From: Phycisphaerales bacterium
Lineage (GTDB): Bacteria > Planctomycetota > Phycisphaerae > Phycisphaerales > UBA1924
Direction of reading: 5' to 3'
Assembly: GCA_020845755.1 (NCBI GenBank)
Contig: JADLFE010000007.1
Span: 124,001 to 188,000, forward strand
Length of the DNA: 64,000 nt
The stretch's first letter is position 1, and every line of letters begins with the position of its first letter. This document shows positions 34,388-43,930 of this stretch, one piece after another. The translations under genes were made by a program, and so were the position numbers. The notes below the pieces were generated by a model. It ran no database searches. It saw only the letters and a program-made list of their open reading frames with translations, and was not told the DNA's origin.

Positions 34388-35698
34388 CTAATTCGCGTGC
34401 ATGAGCAGTTCCGGCTCGTGCGTGAATTCCAGCGCTGTTTCGAGCGGATCTTGCCCGGAATGTGTGGGCGAAACCACCACCGACGCCAGAGCACAAATCG
34501 CATGATCGGGTGTGAATGTCCACTGCTCGGCGTGAAGGCCCAGGGCGCGCGCGCCGTTGACGGTGGCCATGGCCAGGAGATCGCGCGCGGGCGTGTGATC
34601 TCGACGGCGGAGCAGTTTCATCTCGCGCCAGATCGACAGGCCGCCCCCGGGGCTCTGGTTGATGATTGAATCGGTACCCAGGCAGACGTTGACGCCGGCG
34701 GCGAGCATGTCGCGATAGCGATGCGGCCCGAGGTTGGCATGATTGCCGAAGTACTCGGAGGCGAGAGGGCAGTATGCAACGCTCTGGCGCGTGCGGGCGA
34801 GGAGTTCGATGTCGGCGTCGCTGGCGTCGTTGACATGCGCGAGGAGGAAGCGAGCGCGCTCGAAAACCGCGCGGAGGTGCTCAACGGGCGATCGGCCATG
34901 GCCCAATTCGTTGAGCAGCGTGTCGTCCCAGAGGGCGAGGCGATCAAGGAACTCACGCTGCGGCCCGGCGGCGCGGGCGATGAGTTCGCGCTCGTCGATG
35001 GTTTCGGCGACATGCGAGGAGACGGGCCAACCCTGGGCGGCGAGATCGGCGGCCCAGAGGTAGCCCGCAAGTCCAACGGTGCCGGTGGCGTGGGGCTGGA
35101 GGCCGACGCGAACCGGGCCGAGGGAGCGGGGCGCGGATTGGATGAGGCGCTGGATGCGGTCGAGGGCGGCCGCACCTTTGCCGATGGCAAAGTACTCGAG
35201 GAAGGAGACGCCGGTGAGGCCGGTGGCGGCGAGGGCTTGGGCCGGCACGAGAGTCGGTTGGCCGCGGGGCGCACCGGCGATATCCCCCACCGCGACCACG
35301 CCGGCGGCGAGCGACATACGGGCGCCATCGCAAACGGCGGCGGCGATCGCGTCGGGCTCTGTGGGGCGGGAGCGACGGACCATGTCGAGCCAGGAGGAGA
35401 AATCGCCGGCGTAGGGCTGGGGGCCGATGGTGGTGAGGTCCAGGTGCGTGTGGGCGTTGACCAGACCCGGGATCAGGATGCGATCGGGGAGGTGGACGTG
35501 CCGTGCGCAGGCGGAGGCGGGATGGCGATCGATCTGATCGGGCGTGTCGGCGGCGAGGACGAGCAGCGGCGAGGCGGCTCGGGCGGGGTTCACATCGAGC
35601 AGGAGTGAGGCGGGGGCGATGGTGCGCGTGGCGTCGGCGAGGGCGGCGGCGTCGAGGCGGAGGATCTCGGCAGTGGTGAAAGCCACGCGATATGCCAT
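34388..35698 (-). CDS. amidohydrolase family protein (chlorohydrolase/aminohydrolase type)
   Basis: A 436-residue metal-dependent hydrolase. Metal ligands are visible in LIPGLVNAHTHLDL (His-x-His), VSSHVAETIDE (His), LLAHVNDASDADI (His) and CLGTDSIINQSPGG (Asp). The strand layout fits the TrzN/SsnA/MtaD group, which deaminates or dechlorinates purines, triazines or adenosine-type compounds; S-adenosylhomocysteine or aminofutalosine deaminase are possible but not proven. The start at ATG 35698 is chosen by similarity; upstream frame to 36139 overlaps the OmpA-like gene on the other strand. Ribosome binding site is weak. Confidence 0.87.
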   Translation of the reverse strand: MAYRVAFTTAEILRLDAAALADATRTIAPASLLLDVNPARAASPLLVLAADTPDQIDRHPASACARHVHLPDRILIPGLVNAHTHLDLTTIGPQPYAGDFSSWLDMVRRSRPTEPDAIAAAVCDGARMSLAAGVVAVGDIAGAPRGQPTLVPAQALAATGLTGVSFLEYFAIGKGAAALDRIQRLIQSAPRSLGPVRVGLQPHATGTVGLAGYLWAADLAAQGWPVSSHVAETIDERELIARAAGPQREFLDRLALWDDTLLNELGHGRSPVEHLRAVFERARFLLAHVNDASDADIELLARTRQSVAYCPLASEYFGNHANLGPHRYRDMLAAGVNVCLGTDSIINQSPGGGLSIWREMKLLRRRDHTPARDLLAMATVNGARALGLHAEQWTFTPDHAICALASVVVSPTHSGQDPLETALEFTHEPELLMHAN

Positions 35699-35888
35699 GG
35701 AGTTCGGGGCGGTGCGGTTGGAGCCCTGGGTATTCACGCTTTGCCGGTCTCCACGTCGATAACAGAGTCTGCGCCTATGCTGGGCACAGTAGAAACGACT
35801 CCGGCCAGGGGCGACCCACGCCGGGCGGAGCGGCACCCGCCCGTCACCCCGAATTTTGCCGGTCGTCCTGCCCATGAGGGAGCGAAGC

Positions 35889-36791
35889 ATGACACGGATG
35901 GTGGATCGTTGCATGAGCGGAACACGACTGGGCCTCTTGGCCGCGTGCTTGATCGGCTCGGCCTTTGGGCTGGGCGGGTGCGTGGGGCAGGGCGAGTATG
36001 ACAAGGTCGTGGAGACCAACCGCGCCCTGACGGACAAGAACATCACGCTGCAGCGTGAGCGGGATGAGAACCGCTCGGCCCTCGAACTACAGAGGAATAC
36101 GCTGGCCCGCGCCGAGGCGGCCCTGGCCGAACTTCGCAATCAGAACCTGAGTTTGGCGGATGCGCTCAAGAAGGCCGGGTTTGACCTGGATGACCTCCGC
36201 AACGCGATGGCCCAACTCGAGATCGGCCCGCTGGACGAGGCGACGGACAAGGCCCTGGCGGCCCTGGCGGCCGAGTTCCCCGACCTCATCACCTATGACT
36301 CGGCGCGCGGCATGCTGCGGTTTGCGTCGGATCTGACCTTTGCGTCGGGCTCGGCGGACGTGAACGACAGCGCCCGATCGAGCCTGTCGGCACTGGCCCG
36401 CATCCTGAACTCGCCCTCGGCGGTGGGCTATGACGTCCACATTGTCGGGCACACCGACGCGCAGCGCATCGGAGGGGTGACGGCCCAGAAGCACCCGACC
36501 AATGTCCACCTCTCGGCGCACCGCTCCATCAGCGTTCGTAGCGCGCTGGCGTCCATGGGCGTTCCCGGAGATCGCATGATGGTCGCCGGCTGGGGCGAGT
36601 TCCGCCCGGCGGTACCGAACAACGCCAACGGCAACACGGCCGCCAACCGGCGCGTGGAGATTTTCCTGACCAAGTCGCGTTCGGACGCGGGCGGCGTGGC
36701 GCCGGGCGGGTCGGGCGCGGCGAGCGAGTCCGTGCGCACCAAGCCGTCGCGTGAAACGCCCCCGGCCAAGCCGATCGACGTGACGAAGTAA
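35889..36791 (+). CDS. OmpA-family peptidoglycan-binding lipoprotein
   Basis: A 300-residue protein with a lipoprotein signal (LLAACLIGSAFGLGGC; Cys31 would be lipidated), a coiled-coil region (about residues 35-95: ETNRALTDKNITLQRERDEN, then Leu/Ala heptads), and an OmpA-like domain (about 145-270) with FASGSADVNDSARSSLSAL, VHIVGHTDAQ, HLSAHRSISVRSAL and NRRVEIFL, including the Asp and Arg that bind diaminopimelate in relatives. It probably tethers the outer membrane to peptidoglycan. ATG 35889 is preferred because GAGGGAG lies eight bases upstream. An intrinsic terminator follows. Confidence 0.9.
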   Translation: MTRMVDRCMSGTRLGLLAACLIGSAFGLGGCVGQGEYDKVVETNRALTDKNITLQRERDENRSALELQRNTLARAEAALAELRNQNLSLADALKKAGFDLDDLRNAMAQLEIGPLDEATDKALAALAAEFPDLITYDSARGMLRFASDLTFASGSADVNDSARSSLSALARILNSPSAVGYDVHIVGHTDAQRIGGVTAQKHPTNVHLSAHRSISVRSALASMGVPGDRMMVAGWGEFRPAVPNNANGNTAANRRVEIFLTKSRSDAGGVAPGGSGAASESVRTKPSRETPPAKPIDVTK

Positions 36792-36816
36792 GCGACGGGT
36801 ATCCGATCGAAGCATA

Positions 36817-36843
36817 AAGCCCCGGGATGACCGGGGCTTTTTC
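36817..36843 (+). terminator. intrinsic terminator after the OmpA-like lipoprotein gene
   Basis: A 9-bp stem AAGCCCCGG/CCGGGGCTT with loop GATGA and a T-tract (TTTT). 25 bases after the stop codon. Confidence 0.9.
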
Positions 36844-36890
36844 GTTGGAATAGCGGGAGACAGACCGGGGGCGTGGTTCGCCCGGATCGC

Positions 36891-37718
36891 CTATTTCCGT
36901 GGGGTGCGCTTGTCGCGGATCACCTGCGCGAACGCGTTGTGGTTGTGGATCGATTCGAAGTTTTCGGAGTTGATCGAGTACCACGTGATGCGATCGTCGT
37001 TGTCGAGCGCCATGGCCAGATCACGCACGATGTCCTCGACGAACTTCGGGTTGTCGTAGGCCTGCTCGGTCACAAACTTCTCGTCGGGGCGCTTCAGCAC
37101 GGCATAGACCGGGTGCGACGCCGCGTTTTCGAGGTGCTGCACGAGTTCTTCGATCCAGAGTTGCCCCTTGAAGCGGACCTTGGCCTCGATCCGGCATCGC
37201 TGGTTGTGCGCGCCGTACTCGCTGATCTCCTTCGAGCACGGGCACAGGCTCGTCGCCGGCGCCGACACGCCCATGATGAAGTCCGTGTGATGATTCGCGC
37301 TGCACTCGAACGTGACGCGATAATCCATCAGCCCCGGCTGCCTGGTCACCGGCGCGAGTTTCTTGATGAAGTACGTCAGCGAGGCTTCGAAGTGCGCTTC
37401 CTCGGCGTTCAGGCGGTCGCAGATCGCCCTCGCGACCTCCGAGATCCGGTCCGGACGGATCGGCTCGCTCGACGTGTCGTTGAGCACCTCGAGAAAACGG
37501 CTCATGTGGGTGCCCTTCTGCGTGTGAGGGAGGGCCACGTACATGTTGATGCTCGCGACCGTCGTCTGCTCCCCGCCGTCGGGCGTGCGCAGGCGCATCG
37601 GATACGTCACGTCCTTCACGCCCACGCGATCGATCGCCACACGCCGAACGTCGTGCGACGCCTGCACGTCGGGCATGGCCTGGGTCGAATCATCGTGATC
37701 GGCGTGGCGTTTGGACAT
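36891..37718 (-). CDS. folE2: GTP cyclohydrolase FolE2 (type IB)
   Basis: A 275-residue enzyme that converts GTP to 7,8-dihydroneopterin triphosphate for folate and queuosine precursors. FolE2 marks are VGVKDVTYPMRLR, HTQKGTHMSRFLE, HHTDFIMGVSAPATSLCPCS (metal-binding Cys), EYGAHNQRCRIE and FVEDIVRDLA. FolE2 does not need zinc specifically and is used under zinc limitation in other bacteria. ATG 37718 has GGGAG eight bases upstream; a longer frame to 37808 is not needed. queA in this window suggests that queuosine synthesis is a use, though they are not adjacent. Confidence 0.95.
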   Translation of the reverse strand: MSKRHADHDDSTQAMPDVQASHDVRRVAIDRVGVKDVTYPMRLRTPDGGEQTTVASINMYVALPHTQKGTHMSRFLEVLNDTSSEPIRPDRISEVARAICDRLNAEEAHFEASLTYFIKKLAPVTRQPGLMDYRVTFECSANHHTDFIMGVSAPATSLCPCSKEISEYGAHNQRCRIEAKVRFKGQLWIEELVQHLENAASHPVYAVLKRPDEKFVTEQAYDNPKFVEDIVRDLAMALDNDDRITWYSINSENFESIHNHNAFAQVIRDKRTPRK

Positions 37719-37967
37719 TTCAACTCCCGGCAATCCAACCCCCGTTTTCTCGCGGCCTATCGGTGCCGTCCACCGAGGAACGCCCGACCGAAAATGCCGA
37801 GCAATCATAGGGAGCAGCGGACGCCCGAAGATTCGGACACACCCCGCCCCGGGATTCGCTCGTGCGCGCAGAACGAAGGATTCACCGCTCGCGGGGCGAG
37901 TGCCGCACCCGAGAATCCGTATCGAATTCGGACTCTCGATTGTCCTGTCGGATATGCGGAATCCGCG

Positions 37968-38849
37968 TCAGTGCTTCTCGTGCATCATCGATGCCGACCA
38001 CGACACGCCGACCGGCACGCCCAGGAACGCGCCCGCGGCCCAGTCAAACCCAATCAGCGCACCGGGCCCGCTCAGTTTGCCCGAAAACGCCTGCTGTACC
38101 AGCGCCTGCCCGCCCGGCATGAACATCGCGACCAGCGGCGCGACAATCCCCGCCGCGCACATCGCCGCAACCGCCACGGTCGGAACGCCCGCGACGGGCA
38201 GCCTGGTATGCGTCCCGGCCTTCGACGCCGCGACCAGGTTGACCGCCGCCCCCGCGCCGACGCCGCCGACGATCGCGGCGAAGATCGTCTGGCCTTTCAG
38301 CGGCTCGAACGCGATCAGGCTGGCGACCACGCCGCCGACGATGAGCCCGACCACACCCGCCGCGAGCAACGAGGGAGAAAGCAGCGATCGCAACCCGCCC
38401 TCGGGGAGCAGGTGCGTTGTGTGCGGCTCGTTGGAGTCCAGAGGCTTGGTGCGATCGATCTTTCCGATGACGATCAACGCCACCATGCACACCGCGCCGA
38501 CCACCAGCGCCTCCAGCGCCATCGAGATCGGGACCGAAGTCGAGTGAAGATCGCGCAGCACCGCGTCCATCGGGGCCGAGCGGCACGCGCACCACGCGAG
38601 CACCAGGCCCGCGAGGTTCAGCGCGTGCGAGCCGTTGATCGTGATCGCGCCGATCAGCCCGACCACGCCCGCCAGCGCGACGGCCGCCAGGGCCGAGCCC
38701 CAGGCGCGCACCGGGTTTTCGCCCGCCGCGATCAGCGTGGGCACCGTACCGGCGCTGGTGCGGATGGTCCCGACCAGCGTGCCCGCGAAGGGCCCGACCG
38801 CCAGAAGTGCAACCGCCGCGAGAATCCAATAGGTGATGGCCTTGCGCAT
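37968..38849 (-). CDS. hypothetical polytopic membrane protein
   Basis: A 293-residue protein with about eight membrane segments, for example TYWILAAVALLAVGPFAGTL, ALAAVALAGVVGLIGAITI, ALVVGAVCMVALIVIG, LLAAGVVGLIVGGVVASLIA and IFAAIVGGVGAGAAVNLVAA. No family motif is recognised. The C-terminal AFLGVPVGVSWSASMMHEKH ends in His. Start MRKAITYW at 38849; an ATG at 38861 is also possible, and there is no strong ribosome binding site. It is divergent from the gene at 38923 over 73 bases. Confidence 0.7.
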   Translation of the reverse strand: MRKAITYWILAAVALLAVGPFAGTLVGTIRTSAGTVPTLIAAGENPVRAWGSALAAVALAGVVGLIGAITINGSHALNLAGLVLAWCACRSAPMDAVLRDLHSTSVPISMALEALVVGAVCMVALIVIGKIDRTKPLDSNEPHTTHLLPEGGLRSLLSPSLLAAGVVGLIVGGVVASLIAFEPLKGQTIFAAIVGGVGAGAAVNLVAASKAGTHTRLPVAGVPTVAVAAMCAAGIVAPLVAMFMPGGQALVQQAFSGKLSGPGALIGFDWAAGAFLGVPVGVSWSASMMHEKH

Positions 38850-38922
38850 CGGGAAGATCATCGGCCACGATGGGGGCAAAGGCAACTGCGAAAGTCCGCC
38901 CGGCGTGGTATTGTCAGCCTCC

Positions 38923-40101
38923 ATGGACCCCTCAACGCCCGCCAATCCCCCTTCGACCACGCCTCCCGCAGGCGTTTCCCGGCGTCAGGTGGTCCTCCGC
39001 GATCTGCTCGACGACCTCCTGTGGCCCAAACTCCTGCGTGCCGGCGCGATGGCGCTCCGCCCCGAGCGCGTGGTCATCGCGTATCTGACGATCCTTCTGG
39101 TCTCGCTGGTCATGCACGCCGCCGCGCTTATCCCCGGTGCCGGGGCGTTCCTCACCAAGTCAGGCGAACTGTTCTCGCTTCAGGCCGATCACGCCACCGC
39201 CGCTGTCATGGCGATCGATCTCCAGCAACTCGGTGCGGCGTTTGTCGCATATTTCAACGGGCTCCACGCGCTCGTCGGCGAGGCGCCCTGGGTCGCGCTG
39301 GCGTGTGCCGCGCCGTGGCTGCTCATCGCGCCGCTGGGCGCCAGCGCCATCTGCCGCCTGATCGCCGTCGAGACCGCGCACCGCGTGATCAGTCCATGGC
39401 CCGTGGGCGTCGGCTTTGCGCTCCGCGCCGCCAAGGCCAGCGTCCTCGCCGTGCTCGGCCCCGTGATCCTGCTCGGGCTGGGTGTGCTCGGGCTTGCGAT
39501 CGTAGGGGCGGCGTTGTTTTCTGTCGGAGGCCTTGGCGTTGTCGGAAGCCTTTTCCTGTTCATCGTACTGGCCGCGTGCGCCGGGATGGTCTTGCTCGGG
39601 CTGGGCTGGGTGCTGGGGCTCCCGATGTTCGTGCCGTCGGTCGCGTGCGAGGGGCCCGATCCGATCGACGCGGTGCAGCGCGTGCTGGCATATCTCGTCG
39701 GCCGCCCGCTGCGGATCGCCGCATACTCGCTCGTGCTCATCGCCGAACTCGTCATCGTCGCCACGATCGCGAGCCTGGTCGTTCATGCGACGCTCGACCT
39801 GGCCGCATGGGGGCTCACGCTCTTCTGCGGCCCGGATGCCCGCGCCGCTCTCTCGGGGCATGGCGATTCGCTGACCGGCGCGTGGAAATCCGCCGCACGC
39901 GTCGCCCAGTTCTGGCGCGAGGCGTTCCTGGGCCTCGTGCCCGCCGTCGTGTTCAGTTTCGTGTGCAGCGGCTGGACCATCGCCTATCTGCTCATACGCC
40001 AGATTCACGACGGGCAGGACCGCTCCGAGATCTGGATGCCCGGCATGATCCCCGGCACGCTCGCCCAGGCCGCGGCGGCGGACGACGACGATGACGAGTG
40101 A
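38923..40101 (+). CDS. hypothetical polytopic membrane protein with acidic tail
   Basis: A 392-residue protein starting MDPSTPANPPSTTPPAGVS, a Pro-rich N-terminus, then about seven membrane segments (VIAYLTILLVSLVMHAAALI, ALACAAPWLLIAPLGASAI, ASVLAVLGPVILLGLGVLGL, FLFIVLAACAGMVLLGLGWV). VACEGPDPIDAVQRVLAYLV is a polar loop; the C-terminus ends in a run of six Asp/Glu residues. I do not recognise the family. The small gene at 40091 overlaps its end by 11 bases, so the two are probably co-expressed. Confidence 0.75.
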   Translation: MDPSTPANPPSTTPPAGVSRRQVVLRDLLDDLLWPKLLRAGAMALRPERVVIAYLTILLVSLVMHAAALIPGAGAFLTKSGELFSLQADHATAAVMAIDLQQLGAAFVAYFNGLHALVGEAPWVALACAAPWLLIAPLGASAICRLIAVETAHRVISPWPVGVGFALRAAKASVLAVLGPVILLGLGVLGLAIVGAALFSVGGLGVVGSLFLFIVLAACAGMVLLGLGWVLGLPMFVPSVACEGPDPIDAVQRVLAYLVGRPLRIAAYSLVLIAELVIVATIASLVVHATLDLAAWGLTLFCGPDARAALSGHGDSLTGAWKSAARVAQFWREAFLGLVPAVVFSFVCSGWTIAYLLIRQIHDGQDRSEIWMPGMIPGTLAQAAAADDDDDE

Positions 40102-40375
40102 TTCCGCTGATGTGAGCCATGCCGAGTTCGCCCGCGCCTGCGCTCTGGCGGGCTTCCTCGCCGAGCAAGGCGTTGTGTCGCTTCGGTTCGAGACCGGCAC
40201 GGCGTGCGTGGAGATGAGTTCCCGGCACACCGATCTGCCGCGGGTGATCGTCGAACTGCCTGAAGGAAGCGCCATCAAGAGCGACGTGCCGCCGCGGTTC
40301 CGCGTCTGGCGCGAATCTGGATCGCTTCGCATCCAGAGCGATGACGCGTCCTTGCTCCGCGCGTTCGAGGCGTGA
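40091..40375 (+). CDS. small hypothetical protein
   Basis: A 94-residue soluble protein (MTSDSADVSHAEFARACALA) whose ATG overlaps the end of the membrane protein gene by 11 bases, indicating coupling. It contains LRFETGTACVEMSS and a C-terminal RFRVWRESGSLRIQSDD. No family is recognised. It is convergent with trpD, with 20 bases between. Confidence 0.6.
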   Translation: MTSDSADVSHAEFARACALAGFLAEQGVVSLRFETGTACVEMSSRHTDLPRVIVELPEGSAIKSDVPPRFRVWRESGSLRIQSDDASLLRAFEA

Positions 40376-40395
40376 GGCCTCGGGCCAAGTCTGCC

Positions 40396-41421
40396 TCAGC
40401 CATTCGACACGGTCACCAGGTCCTTGAGCACCCGCGTGGCTGCACCCGACGCGATCGCGCGCCGTGACATCTCGACGCCCTCGTCCAGCCCGCTCGCCAC
40501 GCCGCCCACCACCAGCGCCGCGGCCGCGTTGATGAGCACGATGTCGGCGTGCGACCCGGGCTTGCCAGCGAGGACATCCCGCACGATCTGGGCCGAGTGC
40601 TCAACACTCGACGCGGTCAGATCCGTCGACGCTTGAGCCGCCAGCCCCAGCCCCGCGGGGTTGAGTTCATACGTCAGCACCGCGCCATTCAACACCGTGG
40701 CGACCAGCGTGTTCCCGCGCGTCGTGATCTCATCGAGCCCGTCGCTCCCGTGAACGACCATCGCGGATTGCGTGCCCAGCCGCGCCAGCGCGGCAGCGAC
40801 AAGCGACACGAGTTCCGGGCGATACACGCCGATCAACTGTCGTGTCGCGCCCGCGGGGTTGGTCAGCGGCCCGAGCAGATTGAAAATCGTCGGGAAGCCG
40901 AGCGACTTCCTCGGGCCCGCCGCGTGCTTCATCGCCGGGTGATGGTGGATCGCAAAGCAGAAGCACACACCGACCACGTCGAGGCATCGCGCCTCGATAT
41001 CCGGCGTGGCGTTGACGTTGACGCCCAGCGCCTGGAGCACCTCGGCCGAGCCCCGTCCAGATCGGCTGCGGTTGCCGTGCTTGGCGACGCGGATCTTCCC
41101 CGCGCCCGCCGCCGCCGCGACGATCGCCGCCGCCGTGGAGACATTGAAGGTCTTTGGCGTGCCGCCCGTGCCGCAGGTGTCGATGATGGGCGGGCCGTCG
41201 CGGGGCGCGACGCGTGCCACGTTCCGGCGCATGACCCGGGCGGCCCCGACGAGTTCGTCGACCGTCGCGCCACGCATCTGGATCAACGCCAGCATCGCGG
41301 CGATCTGCGCGTCGTCGAAATTGCCCGAGAGCAGCCAATCGAACGCCGCCTCTGCTTCGTGTTCCGAAAGCGTGCGCCCCGAGGCCAGCGCCGGCAGCAA
41401 CTGCGAGAGTTCGAGGCTCAT
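40396..41421 (-). CDS. trpD: anthranilate phosphoribosyltransferase
   Basis: A 341-residue enzyme that transfers phosphoribose to anthranilate in tryptophan synthesis. Marks are DTCGTGGTPKTFNVST (PRPP-binding loop, residues about 81-96), KHGNRSRSGRGSAEVLQALG, FNLLGPLTNPAGATRQLIGV and VHGSDGLDEIT. It is a stand-alone trpD without a fused glutaminase and no other trp gene is adjacent. It lies six bases from the unknown gene at 41428 on the same strand, whose stop precedes its start. Confidence 0.95.
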   Translation of the reverse strand: MSLELSQLLPALASGRTLSEHEAEAAFDWLLSGNFDDAQIAAMLALIQMRGATVDELVGAARVMRRNVARVAPRDGPPIIDTCGTGGTPKTFNVSTAAAIVAAAAGAGKIRVAKHGNRSRSGRGSAEVLQALGVNVNATPDIEARCLDVVGVCFCFAIHHHPAMKHAAGPRKSLGFPTIFNLLGPLTNPAGATRQLIGVYRPELVSLVAAALARLGTQSAMVVHGSDGLDEITTRGNTLVATVLNGAVLTYELNPAGLGLAAQASTDLTASSVEHSAQIVRDVLAGKPGSHADIVLINAAAALVVGGVASGLDEGVEMSRRAIASGAATRVLKDLVTVSNG

Positions 41422-41427
41422 GCGCGC

Positions 41428-42384
41428 TCAGGGCTCCAAAAGCTCGAATTTGATGAGGTCGTCGATCGGTTCGTCGAACGAGCACGAGCCGAACGACAGC
41501 GCGAACGCCTCGCGCAGGTGGGCGAGCTCGGTCGTGTCGAGCGATTCGTCGCGCCAGTGAACGCCTGTATCCGCGAAGCGGAAATTGGCCGCCACGCGCT
41601 CGTCCAGCACGGCGTGCAGCGTGGCGTCGTTGATCCCGCGTTCCTTGACGAGGCACGCCGCGACGAACACGTTGAAGAACCCGTGCATGCAGCCGCGTGG
41701 CGCGCCCGGCGTTGAATCCAGCAGATACTCCGAGCGGACCGGGTGATGTAGGCCCGCGGTCGCTTTGAACGGGATATCAACCGCCGCGCACGCCTTGAGG
41801 AAATCCGCCAACGCGGGAGTCGGCGGGATAAGGTCCGCCGTCAGCCCGCCCGTGCGCACCTTCGCGCCCGCCGCATTGCCCGCCAGCGCCGCCACAAAGC
41901 CGCGGCAGTCCTGCGTGATCGGGAACTCAAAGAACGGGTAGATCTCGTCGGGGATCACCGCGATCGCCTCGTCGATGAATGACGGCGACGGCACCTTCAA
42001 CTCGATCACGTCTATCGACGCCTCGCCCGCGTCTTCCTTGGCGTGCCGCGCGTTGAATGCGGCGATCCGCGCCAGATCCCGCTTCAATCCCTCCACGCCC
42101 TGCGAATCGATCAGGACGCTGATCTCCCACGGGTCGCCCGCGTTTGCCTGCTCGCGATAGCCGCTGGTCGCGAACGTGCCGGGAAACAGCGGCGACGCGG
42201 CTTTCTCAAACTCATCCAAGCGTGACGCAGGACAGATGAACCGCGACAGCACCCACTCGTGCGGACTCATCCGCGCCCGGGTGTAGTCCTCGACGGCGGC
42301 CTGCATCGTCAGCCGCGCGGGCGGGAACAGCCCGGCGTAATCGATGAGGCCGGTGAGCAGCGATTGCAGGCTCCGCGTTGCCAT
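41428..42384 (-). CDS. conserved hypothetical protein (LIDYAGLFPPA type)
   Basis: A 318-residue soluble protein starting MATRSLQSLLTGLIDYAGLFPPARL. The start resembles a family of unknown function seen in planctomycetes and acidobacteria (recalled, not checked). Other features are IDVIELKVPSPSF, EIYPFFEFPI, a GGLTADLIPPTPALADFLKA segment, and the polar stretch FKATAGLHHPVR. The alternating strand/helix pattern may be a barrel. It is encoded just upstream of trpD with only six bases between, suggesting an operon, though a link to tryptophan is not shown. ATG 42384 is chosen because the conserved start begins there. Confidence 0.72.
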   Translation of the reverse strand: MATRSLQSLLTGLIDYAGLFPPARLTMQAAVEDYTRARMSPHEWVLSRFICPASRLDEFEKAASPLFPGTFATSGYREQANAGDPWEISVLIDSQGVEGLKRDLARIAAFNARHAKEDAGEASIDVIELKVPSPSFIDEAIAVIPDEIYPFFEFPITQDCRGFVAALAGNAAGAKVRTGGLTADLIPPTPALADFLKACAAVDIPFKATAGLHHPVRSEYLLDSTPGAPRGCMHGFFNVFVAACLVKERGINDATLHAVLDERVAANFRFADTGVHWRDESLDTTELAHLREAFALSFGSCSFDEPIDDLIKFELLEP

Positions 42385-42421
42385 GAGCAGAGGATACCGC
42401 GCCGGGCGATTTTCGGCACGC

Positions 42422-43810
42422 CTACTCCCTGGCCACCCCGGCGAAAACCACCGGGCTGCGGTTCCCATCGTGATCGTACGAACGTACCCCGAAGAAGACG
42501 TCGTCCTTAGAGAAGGGCAGGGAGAGCGTCGTCGAGTCGCCCGCGTCCTTGACGCCCGTCCACACCGGCGATGTCGTGTCGCGCCACACCACCTCATAGC
42601 CCGCGGTGTCAATCTCGGGCGAGGCTTCCCATCGCAGCGTCGCGTCGGTCGTCAGTTTCGCGGTGACGAGCCGAACGTTCGCCGGCGGAGACGGAGCGTT
42701 TGCCATCGCGACGATCGCCGCGACGTTGAGACGCGTCACGCCCGCCAGGTACTCCGCGTCGACGAATTCCGGCAGGTCGCCGATGCGGACCTTTCGCCCA
42801 TTCACCTCGATCTCGCTGACGTTCTGGTGCTGGCGCGAGTAGTCCTCGTTTGGCGAACTGAAACGCACGGCGGGATAGCCCGCCTCCAGGAACGACGTGT
42901 GATCTCCGCCGCGCAGGAAGCGATCGAGGCGGAAAACCAGTTTGGGCTTGATCGTCAGGTTGTGCCGGGTGCCGACATCATTGATGAACCGCGCGAGTTG
43001 GCGGCTCGGCGAATCCATTTCGCCCGCCATCGAGCGGATCTGCGCCAGTTGCTCCGCGCTCGGGTTCCGGGGCACCCCTTCCGAAAACACGCGCACATAC
43101 GAGCCCATCTCCGCCGGCGCGGGCTTGCCCGTCAGCACGGGGTGCATCGCGCCCCACGGATCGCCCACGATGTCGTTGTTGAGGACACCCATGATCCGCT
43201 CGCCCGCGGCCCGGGCTTTCTCCGCGTGCAGTTTCGCTCCGAGCAGGCCCTGCTCCTCGCCGCTGGTGCAGAGGAACACGATCGTCGCCTCAGGGTGGGC
43301 CTGGGCGAGCACCCGCGCTCCCTCCATCACGACCGTCGTGCCGGACGCGTCGTCGTTGGCGCCGGGCGCGTCGCAGTCGGGGTTCATCACGTCACCGCAC
43401 ATGCTGTCGAAGTGCCCGACGACGTAGTAGCGCCGGGCCCTGGCGTCCGGCGCGGAGCCTTCGAGGACGCCTACGACGTTGGTGATCGTGCCGCCCTTGG
43501 GCATGCGCACCGTGCCCGGTGGAACGATGAACTCTTCGATCGAGACGCTCATGCGCCCGCCGGATTCCGCGGCCGCCGCATCGAGTTCGCCTTTGATCCA
43601 GTTGGCCGCGGCGAGCACGCCACGCGTCGGCGAGGTGCGATCCGAGAGGGTGTGTCGCGTGCCGAACGACACGAGTCGATCCACGGTTTCCCGGCAGCGT
43701 TGAGATGAAACGCGCGAAATCGCATCATCGATCGGGTCGACGCTGAGTTCGGTGATCCCCCCGGCGGAAGCGGAGAAGGACAGCAACGCCGCGATCAACA
43801 TGGGTGTCAT
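42422..43810 (-). CDS. secreted M28 family metallopeptidase with C-terminal fibronectin-like domain
   Basis: A 462-residue protein with a signal peptide (MLIAALLSFSASAGG), an M28 (aminopeptidase/PA-like) catalytic domain, and a C-terminal FN3-like region (about residues 375-460: PPANVRLVTAKLTTDATLRW...GYEVVWRDT). Zinc-site marks are VVGHFDSM (His-x-Asp), GANDDASGTT (bridging Asp), CTSGEEQGLLG (catalytic Glu-Glu), NNDIVGDP (Asp) and GDHTSFLEAGYPAVRF (His). It likely cleaves amino acids from exported peptides. The start is ATG 43810 or 43801. Convergent with no neighbour; divergent from purQ. Confidence 0.9.
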   Translation of the reverse strand: MTPMLIAALLSFSASAGGITELSVDPIDDAISRVSSQRCRETVDRLVSFGTRHTLSDRTSPTRGVLAAANWIKGELDAAAAESGGRMSVSIEEFIVPPGTVRMPKGGTITNVVGVLEGSAPDARARRYYVVGHFDSMCGDVMNPDCDAPGANDDASGTTVVMEGARVLAQAHPEATIVFLCTSGEEQGLLGAKLHAEKARAAGERIMGVLNNDIVGDPWGAMHPVLTGKPAPAEMGSYVRVFSEGVPRNPSAEQLAQIRSMAGEMDSPSRQLARFINDVGTRHNLTIKPKLVFRLDRFLRGGDHTSFLEAGYPAVRFSSPNEDYSRQHQNVSEIEVNGRKVRIGDLPEFVDAEYLAGVTRLNVAAIVAMANAPSPPANVRLVTAKLTTDATLRWEASPEIDTAGYEVVWRDTTSPVWTGVKDAGDSTTLSLPFSKDDVFFGVRSYDHDGNRSPVVFAGVARE

Positions 43811-43930
43811 GGCGAAATGGTAACGCCGCCCGCGCCACGATGTTGCGGGATTGGGGCCTGCCGACGACGCGGTCAATCCCGAGCTTTGGGATTCACGCGC
43901 GTCCCGGTTCCGACCGGATTACGATTGTCC

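Noticed and set aside
36873..40094. A 1073-codon plus-strand frame across folE2 and the membrane protein genes
   Set aside because: Arg-rich shadow of three well-supported genes; no domain is visible.
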